From Acetatifactor sp. (lineage in GTDB: Bacteria; Bacillota; Clostridia; Lachnospirales; Lachnospiraceae): a DNA stretch of 42,382 nucleotides. Where the stretch lies: NCBI GenBank assembly GCA_022511385.1, contig JAFLRN010000018.1, positions 1-42,382 of the forward strand, given 5' to 3'. The position numbers were made by a program, and so were the translations under genes. This document shows positions 15,228-23,398 of this stretch, one piece after another (the stretch's first letter is position 1; the number at the start of each line of letters is the position of its first letter). Below the pieces are notes generated by a model. That model had not been told where the DNA came from, did no database searches, and was given only the letters and a program-made list of their open reading frames with translations.

Positions 15228-15473
15228 TCAATAATCCTCTTTTACCGCCTGATCTATTGTTTTCTCCAGTTCCATTACACATGCTTTTCCAAACTGCACT
15301 TGCAGGTCACTGTCACTCATCGCAGATAACCATTCTTTAATGACCTTCTTAACATCAATTTCCGGAATATTATCTATCTTAAAGCGCGGATCTTCTTTCA
15401 TAAACTCATAATATATCTTTGCTGTAAATATTATCATACGTTCTTGTTCTGCATCAGTAAAAATTCGTTTCAT
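15228..15473 (-). CDS. Small hypothetical protein, 81 aa
   Basis: An acidic helical protein (MKRIFTDAEQERMIIFTAKI...). The start is ATG 15473, ten bases after AAAGGAG. A TTG further upstream in frame lies before the ribosome site. It is divergent from the XRE gene at 15,657 across the 23-bp inverted repeat, which suggests control by that regulator. No family is recognised. Confidence 0.65.
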   Translation of the reverse strand: MKRIFTDAEQERMIIFTAKIYYEFMKEDPRFKIDNIPEIDVKKVIKEWLSAMSDSDLQVQFGKACVMELEKTIDQAVKEDY

Positions 15474-15557
15474 CTTTTTGGCTCTCCTTTTGACCTCTAT
15501 GATCAATTATTTCCCATATTTTTATATGATTTATATTTTCGTGTACAACAATTTAGT

Positions 15558-15623
15558 TTGTCTCACTTTTACAACCGATTTTATACCTTATTCATAATAC
15601 AATCGGTTGTAAAAGTGAGACAA
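15558..15623. repeat. Perfect 23-bp inverted repeat between divergent genes
   Basis: The arms at 15558-15580 and 15601-15623 are exact reverse complements (outer ends TTGTCTCACTTTTACA / TGTAAAAGTGAGACAA), separated by an AT-rich 20-bp centre. Rightward, TTTACA (15568-15573) and CATAAT (15593-15598) could serve as a promoter with a 19-bp spacer. The symmetry and position fit an operator for the adjacent XRE protein. Confidence 0.75.
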
Positions 15624-15656
15624 CTCAGGAAATGCATTAGTAAAGGAATTATACTT

Positions 15657-15905
15657 ATGCCAAAACCAACCTCTTTATCCGGCAGGAAAAACTTAATCGG
15701 TCAACGCCTGATCGAACTGCGGCGATTACACGGTCTATCTCAAAGGGATTTAGCGCGCAGACTTCAATTAGCCGGTTATGATATAGATAAAAATGTGATT
15801 ACCAGAATTGAGAATAATAAACGATACGTATCAGACATTGAAATTCAGGCTTTTGCCACCGTATTTCATGTAAGCTATGAATTTCTGATAGACGGAGTAG
15901 AATAA
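15657..15905 (+). CDS. XRE-family transcriptional regulator, 82 aa
   Basis: A single-domain Cro/C1-type helix-turn-helix protein. LIGQRLIELRRLHGLSQRDL at 13-32 and VITRIENNKRYVSDIEIQAF at about 47-66 form the recognition region, and AFATVFHVSYEFLIDG closes the fold. It is essentially only the DNA-binding domain. The ATG follows AAAGGA by nine bases; codons further upstream in this frame lie inside the operator region. It is divergent from the 81-aa gene and followed by a clear terminator. It probably binds the 23-bp inverted repeat just upstream and so controls itself and the divergent gene. Confidence 0.8.
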   Translation: MPKPTSLSGRKNLIGQRLIELRRLHGLSQRDLARRLQLAGYDIDKNVITRIENNKRYVSDIEIQAFATVFHVSYEFLIDGVE

Positions 15906-15936
15906 AAGCGACCATTCTTGTATGGCCGCTTTTTTA
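15906..15936 (+). terminator. Rho-independent terminator after the XRE gene
   Basis: AAGCGACCAT and ATGGCCGCTT form a stem with one mismatch and a six-base loop, followed by TTTTTTATT. It separates the XRE gene from the converging ABC exporter operon. Confidence 0.75.
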
Positions 15937-15971
15937 TTATTCCGGAAAATGTCCTTCTTCTCGCATGCCTC

Positions 15972-17747
15972 TTACTCAAACTGCGCATTATATAATCTTC
16001 TGTACACACCGCCGCGCTCCATCAGTTCCCGGTGGGTGCCCTGCTCCACCACCTCGCCGTCGTTCACCACCAGGATCAGATCCGCATGTTCAATGGTGGA
16101 CAGCCTATGGGCAATCACAAAGCAGGTCTTTCCCTCCATCAGCTTCAACATGGCCCTCTGGATCTGACGCTCAGTCCTGGTGTCCACGTTGGAGGTGGCT
16201 TCGTCCAGGATCAGCATCCTGGCATCCAGCAACATAGCCCTGGCAATGGTGAGCAGCTGTTTCTGGCCCTTTGAAATGTTTGTGCCCTCATCCGTGAGGA
16301 TGGTGTCGTAACCCTGGGGCAGCCGCTTGATAAAGGAATGGATGTGAGCGGCCTTTGCCACCGCCTCCACCTCCTCCTTTGCGGCTCCCGCCTTTCCGTA
16401 AGCGAGATTTTCATAAATGCTCCCGTAAAACAGCCAGGTATCCTGGAGCACCATAGCATAGGCCTGCCGCAGACTTCGTCTGGTGAAGCTATCCGCCTGT
16501 CGGCCGTCCACAAGGATCTTCCCACTGTCAGGATCGTAGAACCGCATCAGAAGGTTGATCAATGTGGTCTTCCCAGCCCCTGTGGGACCCACGATGGCAA
16601 TCAGCTTCCCAGGTTCCGCACGGAAGCTTAAGTCGTGAATTACCGTCTTCCCGGGCGTATACCCAAAACTCACATGCTGAAGCCGCACATCCCCCCGTAC
16701 ATTGGCAAGCTCCTCAGCCGCCTCCCCATCCACAGGCTCCGGCTCCTCCTCCAGCAGCCGGAACACCCTCTCAGCCGCTGCCAGCGAAGACTGGAGCTCG
16801 CCGAAAATATTGGCCGCCTCGTTGATCGGTCCGGAAAACTTCCGGGAGTACAGCACAAAAGAAGAAATATCCCCTATGCTCATGTGCCCTGCCAGATACA
16901 AGAGAGCCCCAAACACGCTGATCAGGGACAGAGACAGGTTGTTGATAAAGTTCACGCAGGGACCCACGATGCTGCCGAAATACTCTGCCCGATAATAGGC
17001 ATCAACCGCCTCCTTGTTCTTTCCGTCAAATCGCCCCTGGGTATATGCCTCCCTGCCGTATGCCTTCAGTGTTTTCTGTCCGGTGATCATCTCCTCCACA
17101 AAGCCGTTCATCTCCCCCAACTTTGCGGAGCGCATCCGAAACAGGGGTCTTGTCTTTCCCGTGATATACCTTGTTGTCAAAAGGGACAAAGGCACTGTAA
17201 AGGCAAACACCAACACCAGCCGGGGTGATATGGTGAGCATCATCACCAGCGCTCCCACCACTGTGATCACTGTGGTCAGAAGCTGTACCAGATCGTTGGA
17301 AAGTGAAGCATTCACCGTATCAATGTCGTAGGAGATACGGCTGATAATATCGCCCGTCTGGTGCACATCAAAGTACCCCACCGGCAGGGTCATCAGCTTC
17401 TCGAACACATCCTGCCGCATCCTGTACACCACCTTCCGGCTGATTGTCAGCATCAGCACCTGAAGGCCATAGGACATTGCCGCGCTGATCACATAAAATC
17501 CAGCCATCCAGGCTGCATAGTACCCCACCGCGCCAAAATCCACCTTCCCCTTTCCGGCCTCTATGGCGCCGATACATAATCCGGTCAGCTTGGGGCCGAT
17601 CAGGGCAAACAGATTGCTGCCCAATGTACAGAGGAATGCCAGGCCCAGCATCCATTTATATTGCAGCATATATTTGCACAGGTTACGGATTGTTCTCCCC
17701 GAATATCGCCTGACGGATGCATCTGATTTCAATTCTTTCCTGCTCAT
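15972..17747 (-). CDS. ABC exporter subunit, ATPase-competent half of a heterodimer
   Basis: A 591-residue half-transporter with six transmembrane segments in residues 30-300, then a nucleotide-binding domain. Walker A is GPTGAGKT at 387-394 and Walker B is LILDEA with catalytic Glu516. The H-switch His547 is present (IAHRLST). The signature motif is degenerate, NISKGQ at 490-495 instead of LSGGQ. Together with the partner this makes one normal and one degenerate ATP site, as in heterodimeric multidrug exporters such as TM287/288 or BmrCD. The start ATG overlaps the partner's stop (ATGA). The likely role is export of drugs or lipophilic compounds; the substrate is not determinable. Confidence 0.9.
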   Translation of the reverse strand: MSRKELKSDASVRRYSGRTIRNLCKYMLQYKWMLGLAFLCTLGSNLFALIGPKLTGLCIGAIEAGKGKVDFGAVGYYAAWMAGFYVISAAMSYGLQVLMLTISRKVVYRMRQDVFEKLMTLPVGYFDVHQTGDIISRISYDIDTVNASLSNDLVQLLTTVITVVGALVMMLTISPRLVLVFAFTVPLSLLTTRYITGKTRPLFRMRSAKLGEMNGFVEEMITGQKTLKAYGREAYTQGRFDGKNKEAVDAYYRAEYFGSIVGPCVNFINNLSLSLISVFGALLYLAGHMSIGDISSFVLYSRKFSGPINEAANIFGELQSSLAAAERVFRLLEEEPEPVDGEAAEELANVRGDVRLQHVSFGYTPGKTVIHDLSFRAEPGKLIAIVGPTGAGKTTLINLLMRFYDPDSGKILVDGRQADSFTRRSLRQAYAMVLQDTWLFYGSIYENLAYGKAGAAKEEVEAVAKAAHIHSFIKRLPQGYDTILTDEGTNISKGQKQLLTIARAMLLDARMLILDEATSNVDTRTERQIQRAMLKLMEGKTCFVIAHRLSTIEHADLILVVNDGEVVEQGTHRELMERGGVYRRLYNAQFE

Positions 17748-19603
17748 ACCGGCACCTCCTCTTCCCCTCCGTCTCCCATCTGACTTCTTGCGATCTCTCT
17801 GTACAGTTCACAGTTCCTCATGAGTGCCTCATGTGTGCCGTAGCCGATGGGCGAACCGTCCTCCAGCACCAGAATGTGGTCCGCTGACCGAATAGAGCTG
17901 ACACGCTGAGCTACGATAACAAGGGTGGTATCTCGGAAATGCTCCCGAATATCCTGCCGCAGCCTGGCGTCCGTCCGATAGTCCAGGGCGCTGGATGAAT
18001 CGTCCAAAATCAGAATCTCCGGCTTTGCCGCCAGCGCCCTTGCGATCAACACCCTCTGCTTCTGACCGCCGCTTAAATTGGCGCCCTTAATGCTCAGGGC
18101 CTCTGCCTCTTTGTCATCCCTGTTCTCCACAAACTCTCCTGCCTGGGCATGAACAAGAGCTTCCCGGATCTGCTCCCGGTTCATCTCTCTACCCAATGTT
18201 ACATTTCCTGCAATGGTATCCTCAAAGATGGTATCATTCTGAAACACCACCCCGAATTTCTTCTTAAACTCCCCGGGCTCATAGCTGCGCACATCCCGGC
18301 CTGCTACCAGCACTCTGCCCTGATCCGCGTCATACAGGCGCATCAGGAGATTGATGATGGTGGACTTTCCCGAGCCGATCTCACCGATGATACCCAGCGT
18401 CTCCCCCTTTTTGATGCGGAAGGATAAATCCTTTATATTGGGATCCCCATTTTTCAGATAAGAAAAACTAACATGATCAAAACAGATCTCAATATCTGAC
18501 TGTCCGTCAATACCAGAAGCTTGCTCCAAAGCAGCTTCATTACCCAAGGCATCCTTTTCCCCAATCTCCAACCCTGCGGCAGCAGCGTCTACAGCACTAG
18601 CATGCGCCGTTTCCCCAGTCAGTTCTGCCGCCTCAGATGTCTCCAGCGCCTCCATGCCTTCCTCGCTCTCCAGCACCTCCCAGATACGGTTTCCAGAGGC
18701 GATGGCCTTGGACATAACGGTAAACATCTTCGCCAGCGACATCATCGCATTCAGAATAATGGTAAAATAGGTGGTAAAGGCCAGGATCTTTCCCACCTCG
18801 GAGATGCCCACATGCACACGCCAAGCCCCCACAAGGATCACTCCCACAAGCCCCAGGTTTAACAGAATGTTCATGGAAGGATCGATCACAGCCATCACCA
18901 TGCCGTTTCTTCGCTCCCTTTCCACCACCTCCCGGTTGATGTCGCGGAATTTACCTGTCTCATAATCCGTTTTGGACAGGGCCTTGATGACCCGGATGCC
19001 GGAGATATCCTCCCGAACCATCCGCACAAAGCGGTCATTTGCCTCCTGAAGACCGCCGTACATAGGAATGCTTCGCTTGGACACATACACCGTGATGACG
19101 CCCAGCAGCGGCAGCACCGCCAACAGCACGCAAGCCATCATCGGATCCAGGGTAAAGGTGACGCAGAGCCCGCCGATCAGCAGAATGGGTGCTCTGACAC
19201 CCAGACGCTGCATCCTGCCCAGCATCTGGTGCATGTTGTAGGTATCCGATGTCATTCGGGAGATCAGGGAAGGTTTTGTGAAATAGTCCGTCCTGGCATT
19301 GGAAAGGCCCATGGTCTTGGCAAACAGGTCATGACGGATGCTCTCTGTGGCATCGCTGGCAACCTTGGATGCCATTCGGTTGGCTGTAATATTAAAGGAC
19401 ACCGCCAGCAGGGAACACATTACCATCACACTGCCCCAACGAAGAACAAGCCCCCTGTCTTCCAGGGGGATCACAGTGTCAATAATATATGCAAGGATAT
19501 AAGGAATGCCCAAATCCATGATCGTGCCGATAAACTTGATCACAAATCCCACGCCCATTCTTGGAAAATAGGGCTTGAGGTAACGCATTACAATCTGTTT
19601 CAT
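17744..19603 (-). CDS. ABC exporter subunit, degenerate-site half of a heterodimer
   Basis: A 619-residue half-transporter: transmembrane domain about 1-300, an unusual Ala/Glu-rich linker at about 313-370, then the ATPase domain. Walker A is GEIGSGKST at 407-415 and the signature is a normal LSGGQ at 510-514. The catalytic Glu is Asp535 (LILDDS) and the H-switch His is Gln566 (VAQRVSS). These changes mark the non-hydrolytic site of heterodimeric exporters and complement the degenerate signature of the downstream partner. The start is ATG 19603 after AAGGAAG; the in-frame ATG at 19636 lacks a ribosome site. The gene overlaps the next by four bases. Confidence 0.9.
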   Translation of the reverse strand: MKQIVMRYLKPYFPRMGVGFVIKFIGTIMDLGIPYILAYIIDTVIPLEDRGLVLRWGSVMVMCSLLAVSFNITANRMASKVASDATESIRHDLFAKTMGLSNARTDYFTKPSLISRMTSDTYNMHQMLGRMQRLGVRAPILLIGGLCVTFTLDPMMACVLLAVLPLLGVITVYVSKRSIPMYGGLQEANDRFVRMVREDISGIRVIKALSKTDYETGKFRDINREVVERERRNGMVMAVIDPSMNILLNLGLVGVILVGAWRVHVGISEVGKILAFTTYFTIILNAMMSLAKMFTVMSKAIASGNRIWEVLESEEGMEALETSEAAELTGETAHASAVDAAAAGLEIGEKDALGNEAALEQASGIDGQSDIEICFDHVSFSYLKNGDPNIKDLSFRIKKGETLGIIGEIGSGKSTIINLLMRLYDADQGRVLVAGRDVRSYEPGEFKKKFGVVFQNDTIFEDTIAGNVTLGREMNREQIREALVHAQAGEFVENRDDKEAEALSIKGANLSGGQKQRVLIARALAAKPEILILDDSSSALDYRTDARLRQDIREHFRDTTLVIVAQRVSSIRSADHILVLEDGSPIGYGTHEALMRNCELYREIARSQMGDGGEEEVPV

Positions 19604-19651
19604 GTTTCTACTTCCTTTATCATTCGGCCGTTCCATGCCTCGAATAAGGTC

Positions 19652-19660
19652 ATTATACCA
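19652..19660 (-). promoter_or_regulatory. Extended -10 promoter of the ABC exporter operon
   Basis: Leftward, TGGTATAAT has a perfect -10 at 19652-19657 with the extended TG. No good -35 is visible. It lies about 50 bases upstream of the ABC start, just after the preceding gene ends. Confidence 0.5.
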
Positions 19661-19663
19661 TGA

Positions 19664-20977
19664 TTACTGCAGGTTACGGGCTGAGTCAAGCGCCTGAAGA
19701 TTCATCAGCTTCACATACCGGTTCTCAAATTCCGGCTCCTCAGCCAGGTTCAGAACCTCCGTGCGCAGAGCTGTCTCTGTCAGCCGTCTGACCAGGTCCG
19801 TATGTCCGCCTTCCGCCAAAATCTGCCGCCCTGCAAGAAGCGCTCCCGACAGAGCGGTATTGCCGCCGGCCACTGCTTTTTCTGCCAGCTCTTCCGGCAG
19901 AAGACCTATGGCGGCAGCCGCCTCCGGACGCAGAAAATAGCCAAAGCCGCCGGCCAGAACAACCCTCTCCACCGCCTCAGATCCCACGCCGAAACGGTCC
20001 AACAGAATCTCAATTCCTGCCGCAATGGCTCCCTTGGCCAACTGTACGCTGCGCACTGCCTCCTGGGTAACCGTCACATTGCCGATGCGGATACCCTTCT
20101 CAAAATAGGGCTCCGCCAGAAGTCCTGTCTCGTCCAGGATTCCTTCCTGCCTGAGCCTGGCTAACAGGCTGATCATATCGGATCCCCAAACACCCCTGTT
20201 TACGCCGCCCTCAAAGGCCGGTCCCGCCGCAGTGGCACAAGCAATCCGCCTTTTGCTGCTGCCCAGCACCATCTCGCCGTTGGTGCCAAGGTCTATGAGC
20301 AAAGTCAGTTCCTCCCTCTCACACATGCCGCAGGCCATGATCCCGGCCACGATATCTCCGCCCACAAAGGCCGATAGTCCCGGAAATATAAAGCATGGTG
20401 CGCCCCCTATTTCCGTTTCTGCCCCGGACAGCCTGGATGCCCGAAAAGGAGCCCTGCCCAGCTCAGCGGCATCCCATCCCATCAACAGATAAGTCATGGT
20501 AGTATTTGCAGCCAGAACCAGATACAAAGTCTCTCCATCCTCCAAAAGCCTACGGAAACGCTCAAGGCCCTGCTCCAGCACCTGTCTGATCTGTCCGTGC
20601 ATAGCCCCTGCCGCTTCAGGATCCTCTGCCTCGCGGATCCGGGAAATCACGTCCGCTCCGTAAGCCGCCTGGGGATTCAATGCCACATATCGGTCAGCTA
20701 CTTCTCCCTTTCGGTCATAGAGAAGCATGGCAACCGTAGTGGTTCCTATGTCCGCCACAGCCAGGCGCCTGCTGCCAGCTATGGGCACACTGCCTCCCTG
20801 GAGCACATTCTCAGCCAGCACATGCAGACCGCCTGCCCCGCTGCTCTTTGAAATGATTCCGGGACAGAGACCACAGCCGGTACAGATCTCGCAGCGCAGT
20901 CCTTTCTTCGCCTCCGGGCCCTGCCGTATATTCCTTTCTCCGCTGCCTGCGCTACACAAACTGATTCTTTCCTTCAT
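19664..20977 (-). CDS. ASKHA-domain reductive activator of corrinoid proteins (RACo-like, DUF4445)
   Basis: The 437-residue protein has the ASKHA fold of RACo/RamA: a phosphate loop DIGTTT at 76-81, NTTMTYLLMG in the middle, LIDLGTNGEMVLG, and a C-terminal VVLAGGFGYFLRPEAAAAIG. Such proteins use ATP to drive reduction of inactive Co(II) corrinoid proteins of methyltransferase systems. Instead of the usual plant-type 2Fe-2S domain, the N-terminus holds CEICTGCGLC (C29, C32, C35, C38), a CxxCxxCxxC arrangement typical of 4Fe-4S clusters. The start is uncertain: ATG 20977 lies inside the end of the DUF4250 gene with no clear ribosome site, and a TTG just downstream is better spaced from AAGGAAAG. 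It is cotranscribed with manA and DUF4250. Confidence 0.8.
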   Translation of the reverse strand: MKERISLCSAGSGERNIRQGPEAKKGLRCEICTGCGLCPGIISKSSGAGGLHVLAENVLQGGSVPIAGSRRLAVADIGTTTVAMLLYDRKGEVADRYVALNPQAAYGADVISRIREAEDPEAAGAMHGQIRQVLEQGLERFRRLLEDGETLYLVLAANTTMTYLLMGWDAAELGRAPFRASRLSGAETEIGGAPCFIFPGLSAFVGGDIVAGIMACGMCEREELTLLIDLGTNGEMVLGSSKRRIACATAAGPAFEGGVNRGVWGSDMISLLARLRQEGILDETGLLAEPYFEKGIRIGNVTVTQEAVRSVQLAKGAIAAGIEILLDRFGVGSEAVERVVLAGGFGYFLRPEAAAAIGLLPEELAEKAVAGGNTALSGALLAGRQILAEGGHTDLVRRLTETALRTEVLNLAEEPEFENRYVKLMNLQALDSARNLQ

Positions 20978-21125
20978 CGTAGTGATAACTGATGGATGCC
21001 AGCTTTTCTGTAATCTCCTGTCTGTCCACATCCAGGTCCTCACAGAGAGCATCCAGATTTTTATAGTAATCCCGCAGTTTTAAATTCACAAAGCTGAGGA
21101 GCATAACAGGATCCTTGGGTACCAT
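20952..21125 (-). CDS. DUF4250 family protein, 57 aa
   Basis: A 57-residue protein, MVPKDPVMLLSFVNLKLRDY..., ending SYHYDEGKNQFV. The opening MxPKDPxMLLSxVNxKLRD and the central LDALCEDLDVDRQEI helix are characteristic of the DUF4250 family of short Clostridia proteins of unknown function. The start is supported by AAAGGAAAGG seven bases upstream. Its last 26 bases overlap the start of the corrinoid activator gene, indicating translational coupling. It follows manA by about 30 bases. Confidence 0.85.
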   Translation of the reverse strand: MVPKDPVMLLSFVNLKLRDYYKNLDALCEDLDVDRQEITEKLASISYHYDEGKNQFV

Positions 21126-21154
21126 ACAAACCTTTCCTTTCCCGACAATAAGAA

Positions 21155-22096
21155 TTAGCCTTCCCGACCAACGGTGGACAGAATCGCCTCCAGCTCTCCC
21201 TCTATGGCGATAGTTCCATGTCCGCTTGTAATCAGCAGATGCGCTCCTTTTTCAACAGGCTTTCCGTCCACTGTTCCCTTTCCCTCCAGAATGCTGAGGA
21301 TCAGGAAGGGATAGTCCTGCGGCAGGCTGAGGTTTCCGCTAAGGTTCAGCTTCCAAACCCTGTAATGGGCACATTCCTCCAACAGGTTCAGCTGATTTTC
21401 CGGCAGACCGTCCGTATGCCGCAGAGCCTTTGTGTCCGCCTCGTCGGGCACAGTGATCACGTCAATACTCTGCTGCACATGCAGCTGTCTGGGCTTTCCG
21501 TCCACCAGTCTTCCGTAATCGTACACACGATAGGTGATGTCGCTGCTCTGCTGGGTCTCCAGGATCAGAAATCCTCCCTTGATAGCATGGACTGTACCTG
21601 GGTCGATCTGAAGAAAGTCACCCTTCTTCACCGGCACCTGCCGGATCAGCTCCTCATATTTATCCTGGGCGATCATGTCCGCCAGCTCCTGACGGGTCTT
21701 AGCGTGATGCCCAATGACAAGGGCTGCATTTTCCGGGCAGTCCATTACATACCAGCACTCCGTCTTGCCGTAGGGCACGCCCTCGTGCTCTCTCGCATAA
21801 GCGTCGTCAGGATGCACCTGGATACTTAAGTCGCTCTGAGCGTCTATGATTTTGATCAGTAGCGGAAATTCCTCTGCATTAATATTGCCAAACAGCTCTC
21901 TATGCTCTTTATACAGCCAGGAGAGAGTCTTTCCCGCATACTCCCCCTCCTTGACCACGCCGTCCCCGTGCGGATGGGCGCTGATCGCCCAACACTCACC
22001 AATGTGCTCTCCTTCCGCATGGTAAGGAAACTCTGTAACCAGCCGTTGTCCTCCCCATACGTTCTCTTTCAGTACAGGTTCCAAACTTAAAATCAT
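21155..22096 (-). CDS. manA: Mannose-6-phosphate isomerase, class I
   Basis: A 313-residue type I phosphomannose isomerase that interconverts mannose 6-phosphate and fructose 6-phosphate. The zinc-binding signature is present: IQVHPDD at about 92-98 (Gln and His ligands), TECWY at about 109-113 (Glu ligand), and a later His in DPGTVHAI. The length matches the short Firmicute form (about 310-320 residues). Two ATGs are available; ATG 22096 is seven bases after AGGAGG, while ATG 22102 is only one base after it. It is the first gene of an operon with DUF4250 and the corrinoid activator. A strong hairpin separates it from the upstream esterase gene, whose role in mannan use makes manA a logical neighbour. 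Confidence 0.92.
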   Translation of the reverse strand: MILSLEPVLKENVWGGQRLVTEFPYHAEGEHIGECWAISAHPHGDGVVKEGEYAGKTLSWLYKEHRELFGNINAEEFPLLIKIIDAQSDLSIQVHPDDAYAREHEGVPYGKTECWYVMDCPENAALVIGHHAKTRQELADMIAQDKYEELIRQVPVKKGDFLQIDPGTVHAIKGGFLILETQQSSDITYRVYDYGRLVDGKPRQLHVQQSIDVITVPDEADTKALRHTDGLPENQLNLLEECAHYRVWKLNLSGNLSLPQDYPFLILSILEGKGTVDGKPVEKGAHLLITSGHGTIAIEGELEAILSTVGREG

Positions 22097-22144
22097 GTCC
22101 ATACCTCCTCACCCGCTTCAGCGGTCATCAATCCAATATTCTTG

Positions 22145-22178
22145 ACAATAGAATCCTGCCCTGACAGGATTCTATTGT
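22145..22178 (-). terminator. Perfect 14-bp hairpin between esterase and manA
   Basis: ACAATAGAATCCTG (22145-22158) and CAGGATTCTATTGT (22165-22178) form a perfect stem with a six-base loop, 20 bases past the esterase stop. The T-tract is poor in both directions, so termination may be partial. Confidence 0.55.
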
Positions 22179-22197
22179 TTGAATGGAATATTCAGAC

Positions 22198-23325
22198 CTA
22201 CTCTACCGTCTTCCAGATATCTTCGCCCAAAGATTCAATATATGTGCTGAGTTCCTCCGCCATCTGCTCCGCCTCAGGAATGCGGATATGTCCCGGGGTT
22301 CCGCAGCCGTTTTTGGAATACAGGAAATGATGCACTCTGGGATCCTTCAATTCGCTGCACACCTGGTCAATGGCTCTGTCCCAGTTGCTGTGATGGCCCA
22401 GAATGGTAGTGGTGCAGATAATGTGGGCCTGGGGATAAAGTCCGCGCAGAGTCAGCAGGAATTTCCCATAGCGCTCCCGCCAGTGGGCCGCCTTATCACC
22501 ATCATAGTCCGCCGCCATATAGTCCTCAGGATTGCTGTCATTTTGGCCGATGGCTACGATCACCACATGTGGCTTGTAAAGTTCAAAGTTCCATTGTTTT
22601 GCGTCGGAAAAATGAAGGTGGTACCGAAGTTTATCATAGATTGTCTCCATGCCCGTGTAACGGTCGGAAACGGAGCCATCCTCCCCCCGGGTGCCTCCGG
22701 AATACCAGCCGGTATCGTCCAGCAGCGCAGCACCTCCCTGGGCAATGTCATGAAGCCTTGCTCCCAGTTTTCTGGCCGTCAGCCAGGAATAGGAATAATA
22801 GCTGTTGGAAAACTCGCCGTTATGCTCCGGGTCCGGCTGTCCGCAGCACTCCACCGCCTCTGAGACCTCCCCCGCGGACACGGAATCCCCGTACACCTCC
22901 ATCCGCCTGTTTGGAAAGGGTGGAGGATCCAACAGTTCAAAATCCGAAGCTCCGATAAATCCATGAAAGATCACATGGTGACAGGAATCCTGACGCTTAA
23001 AGAAGCACAGTTCATGCTCTCCCGGCCCCAGGTTCTCCCCGATGGGAATCACCGTGATGCCGCTGTCCGAAAGCGGTGCTCTGCCTTCCTTGTCGTCCAG
23101 TATAAAGCCCATGTGGTTTCCCCAGTAACCGTGCTGGTTTGTCACCACTGCCCGGAGGGCACTGCCCCGGAAACGCAGCTTCACATAAGTAGCCGGGAAA
23201 ACCCACACAGGCCCCTCCTCTTCCTCAAAGTCAATCCTTCCCTCGTACTGAAGCTTTTTTTCGCAGGGTGGGATAACACGCTCCCCCTCCTTCACATAGC
23301 CCGCTAAAATTTCTTCTGCTTTCAA
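22198..23325 (-). CDS. SGNH carbohydrate esterase, CE2-like
   Basis: A 375-residue two-domain enzyme: an N-terminal beta-sandwich (about 20-135) and a C-terminal SGNH hydrolase domain. Catalytic features are GDSVSAG at 146-152 (nucleophile Ser148), GQND at 260-263 and His346 in GTPGHIRIPEAEQMAEEL. This layout is that of CE2 acetyl esterases, which remove acetyl groups from xylan, mannan or glucomannan. No signal peptide is seen, so it would act on imported oligosaccharides. The start is TTG 23325, six bases after AGGAGG; an ATG at 23406 in the same frame lies inside the lacI stop region and has no ribosome site. It is the third gene after alpha-galactosidase and LacI. Confidence 0.8.
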   Translation of the reverse strand: MKAEEILAGYVKEGERVIPPCEKKLQYEGRIDFEEEEGPVWVFPATYVKLRFRGSALRAVVTNQHGYWGNHMGFILDDKEGRAPLSDSGITVIPIGENLGPGEHELCFFKRQDSCHHVIFHGFIGASDFELLDPPPFPNRRMEVYGDSVSAGEVSEAVECCGQPDPEHNGEFSNSYYSYSWLTARKLGARLHDIAQGGAALLDDTGWYSGGTRGEDGSVSDRYTGMETIYDKLRYHLHFSDAKQWNFELYKPHVVIVAIGQNDSNPEDYMAADYDGDKAAHWRERYGKFLLTLRGLYPQAHIICTTTILGHHSNWDRAIDQVCSELKDPRVHHFLYSKNGCGTPGHIRIPEAEQMAEELSTYIESLGEDIWKTVE

Positions 23326-23398
23326 ACCGAAACCTCCTGTCAAAATATCTCTTTCATCCTTTCTATTACATTCCAGCTTTCTTTTCTGACTGAACTTC

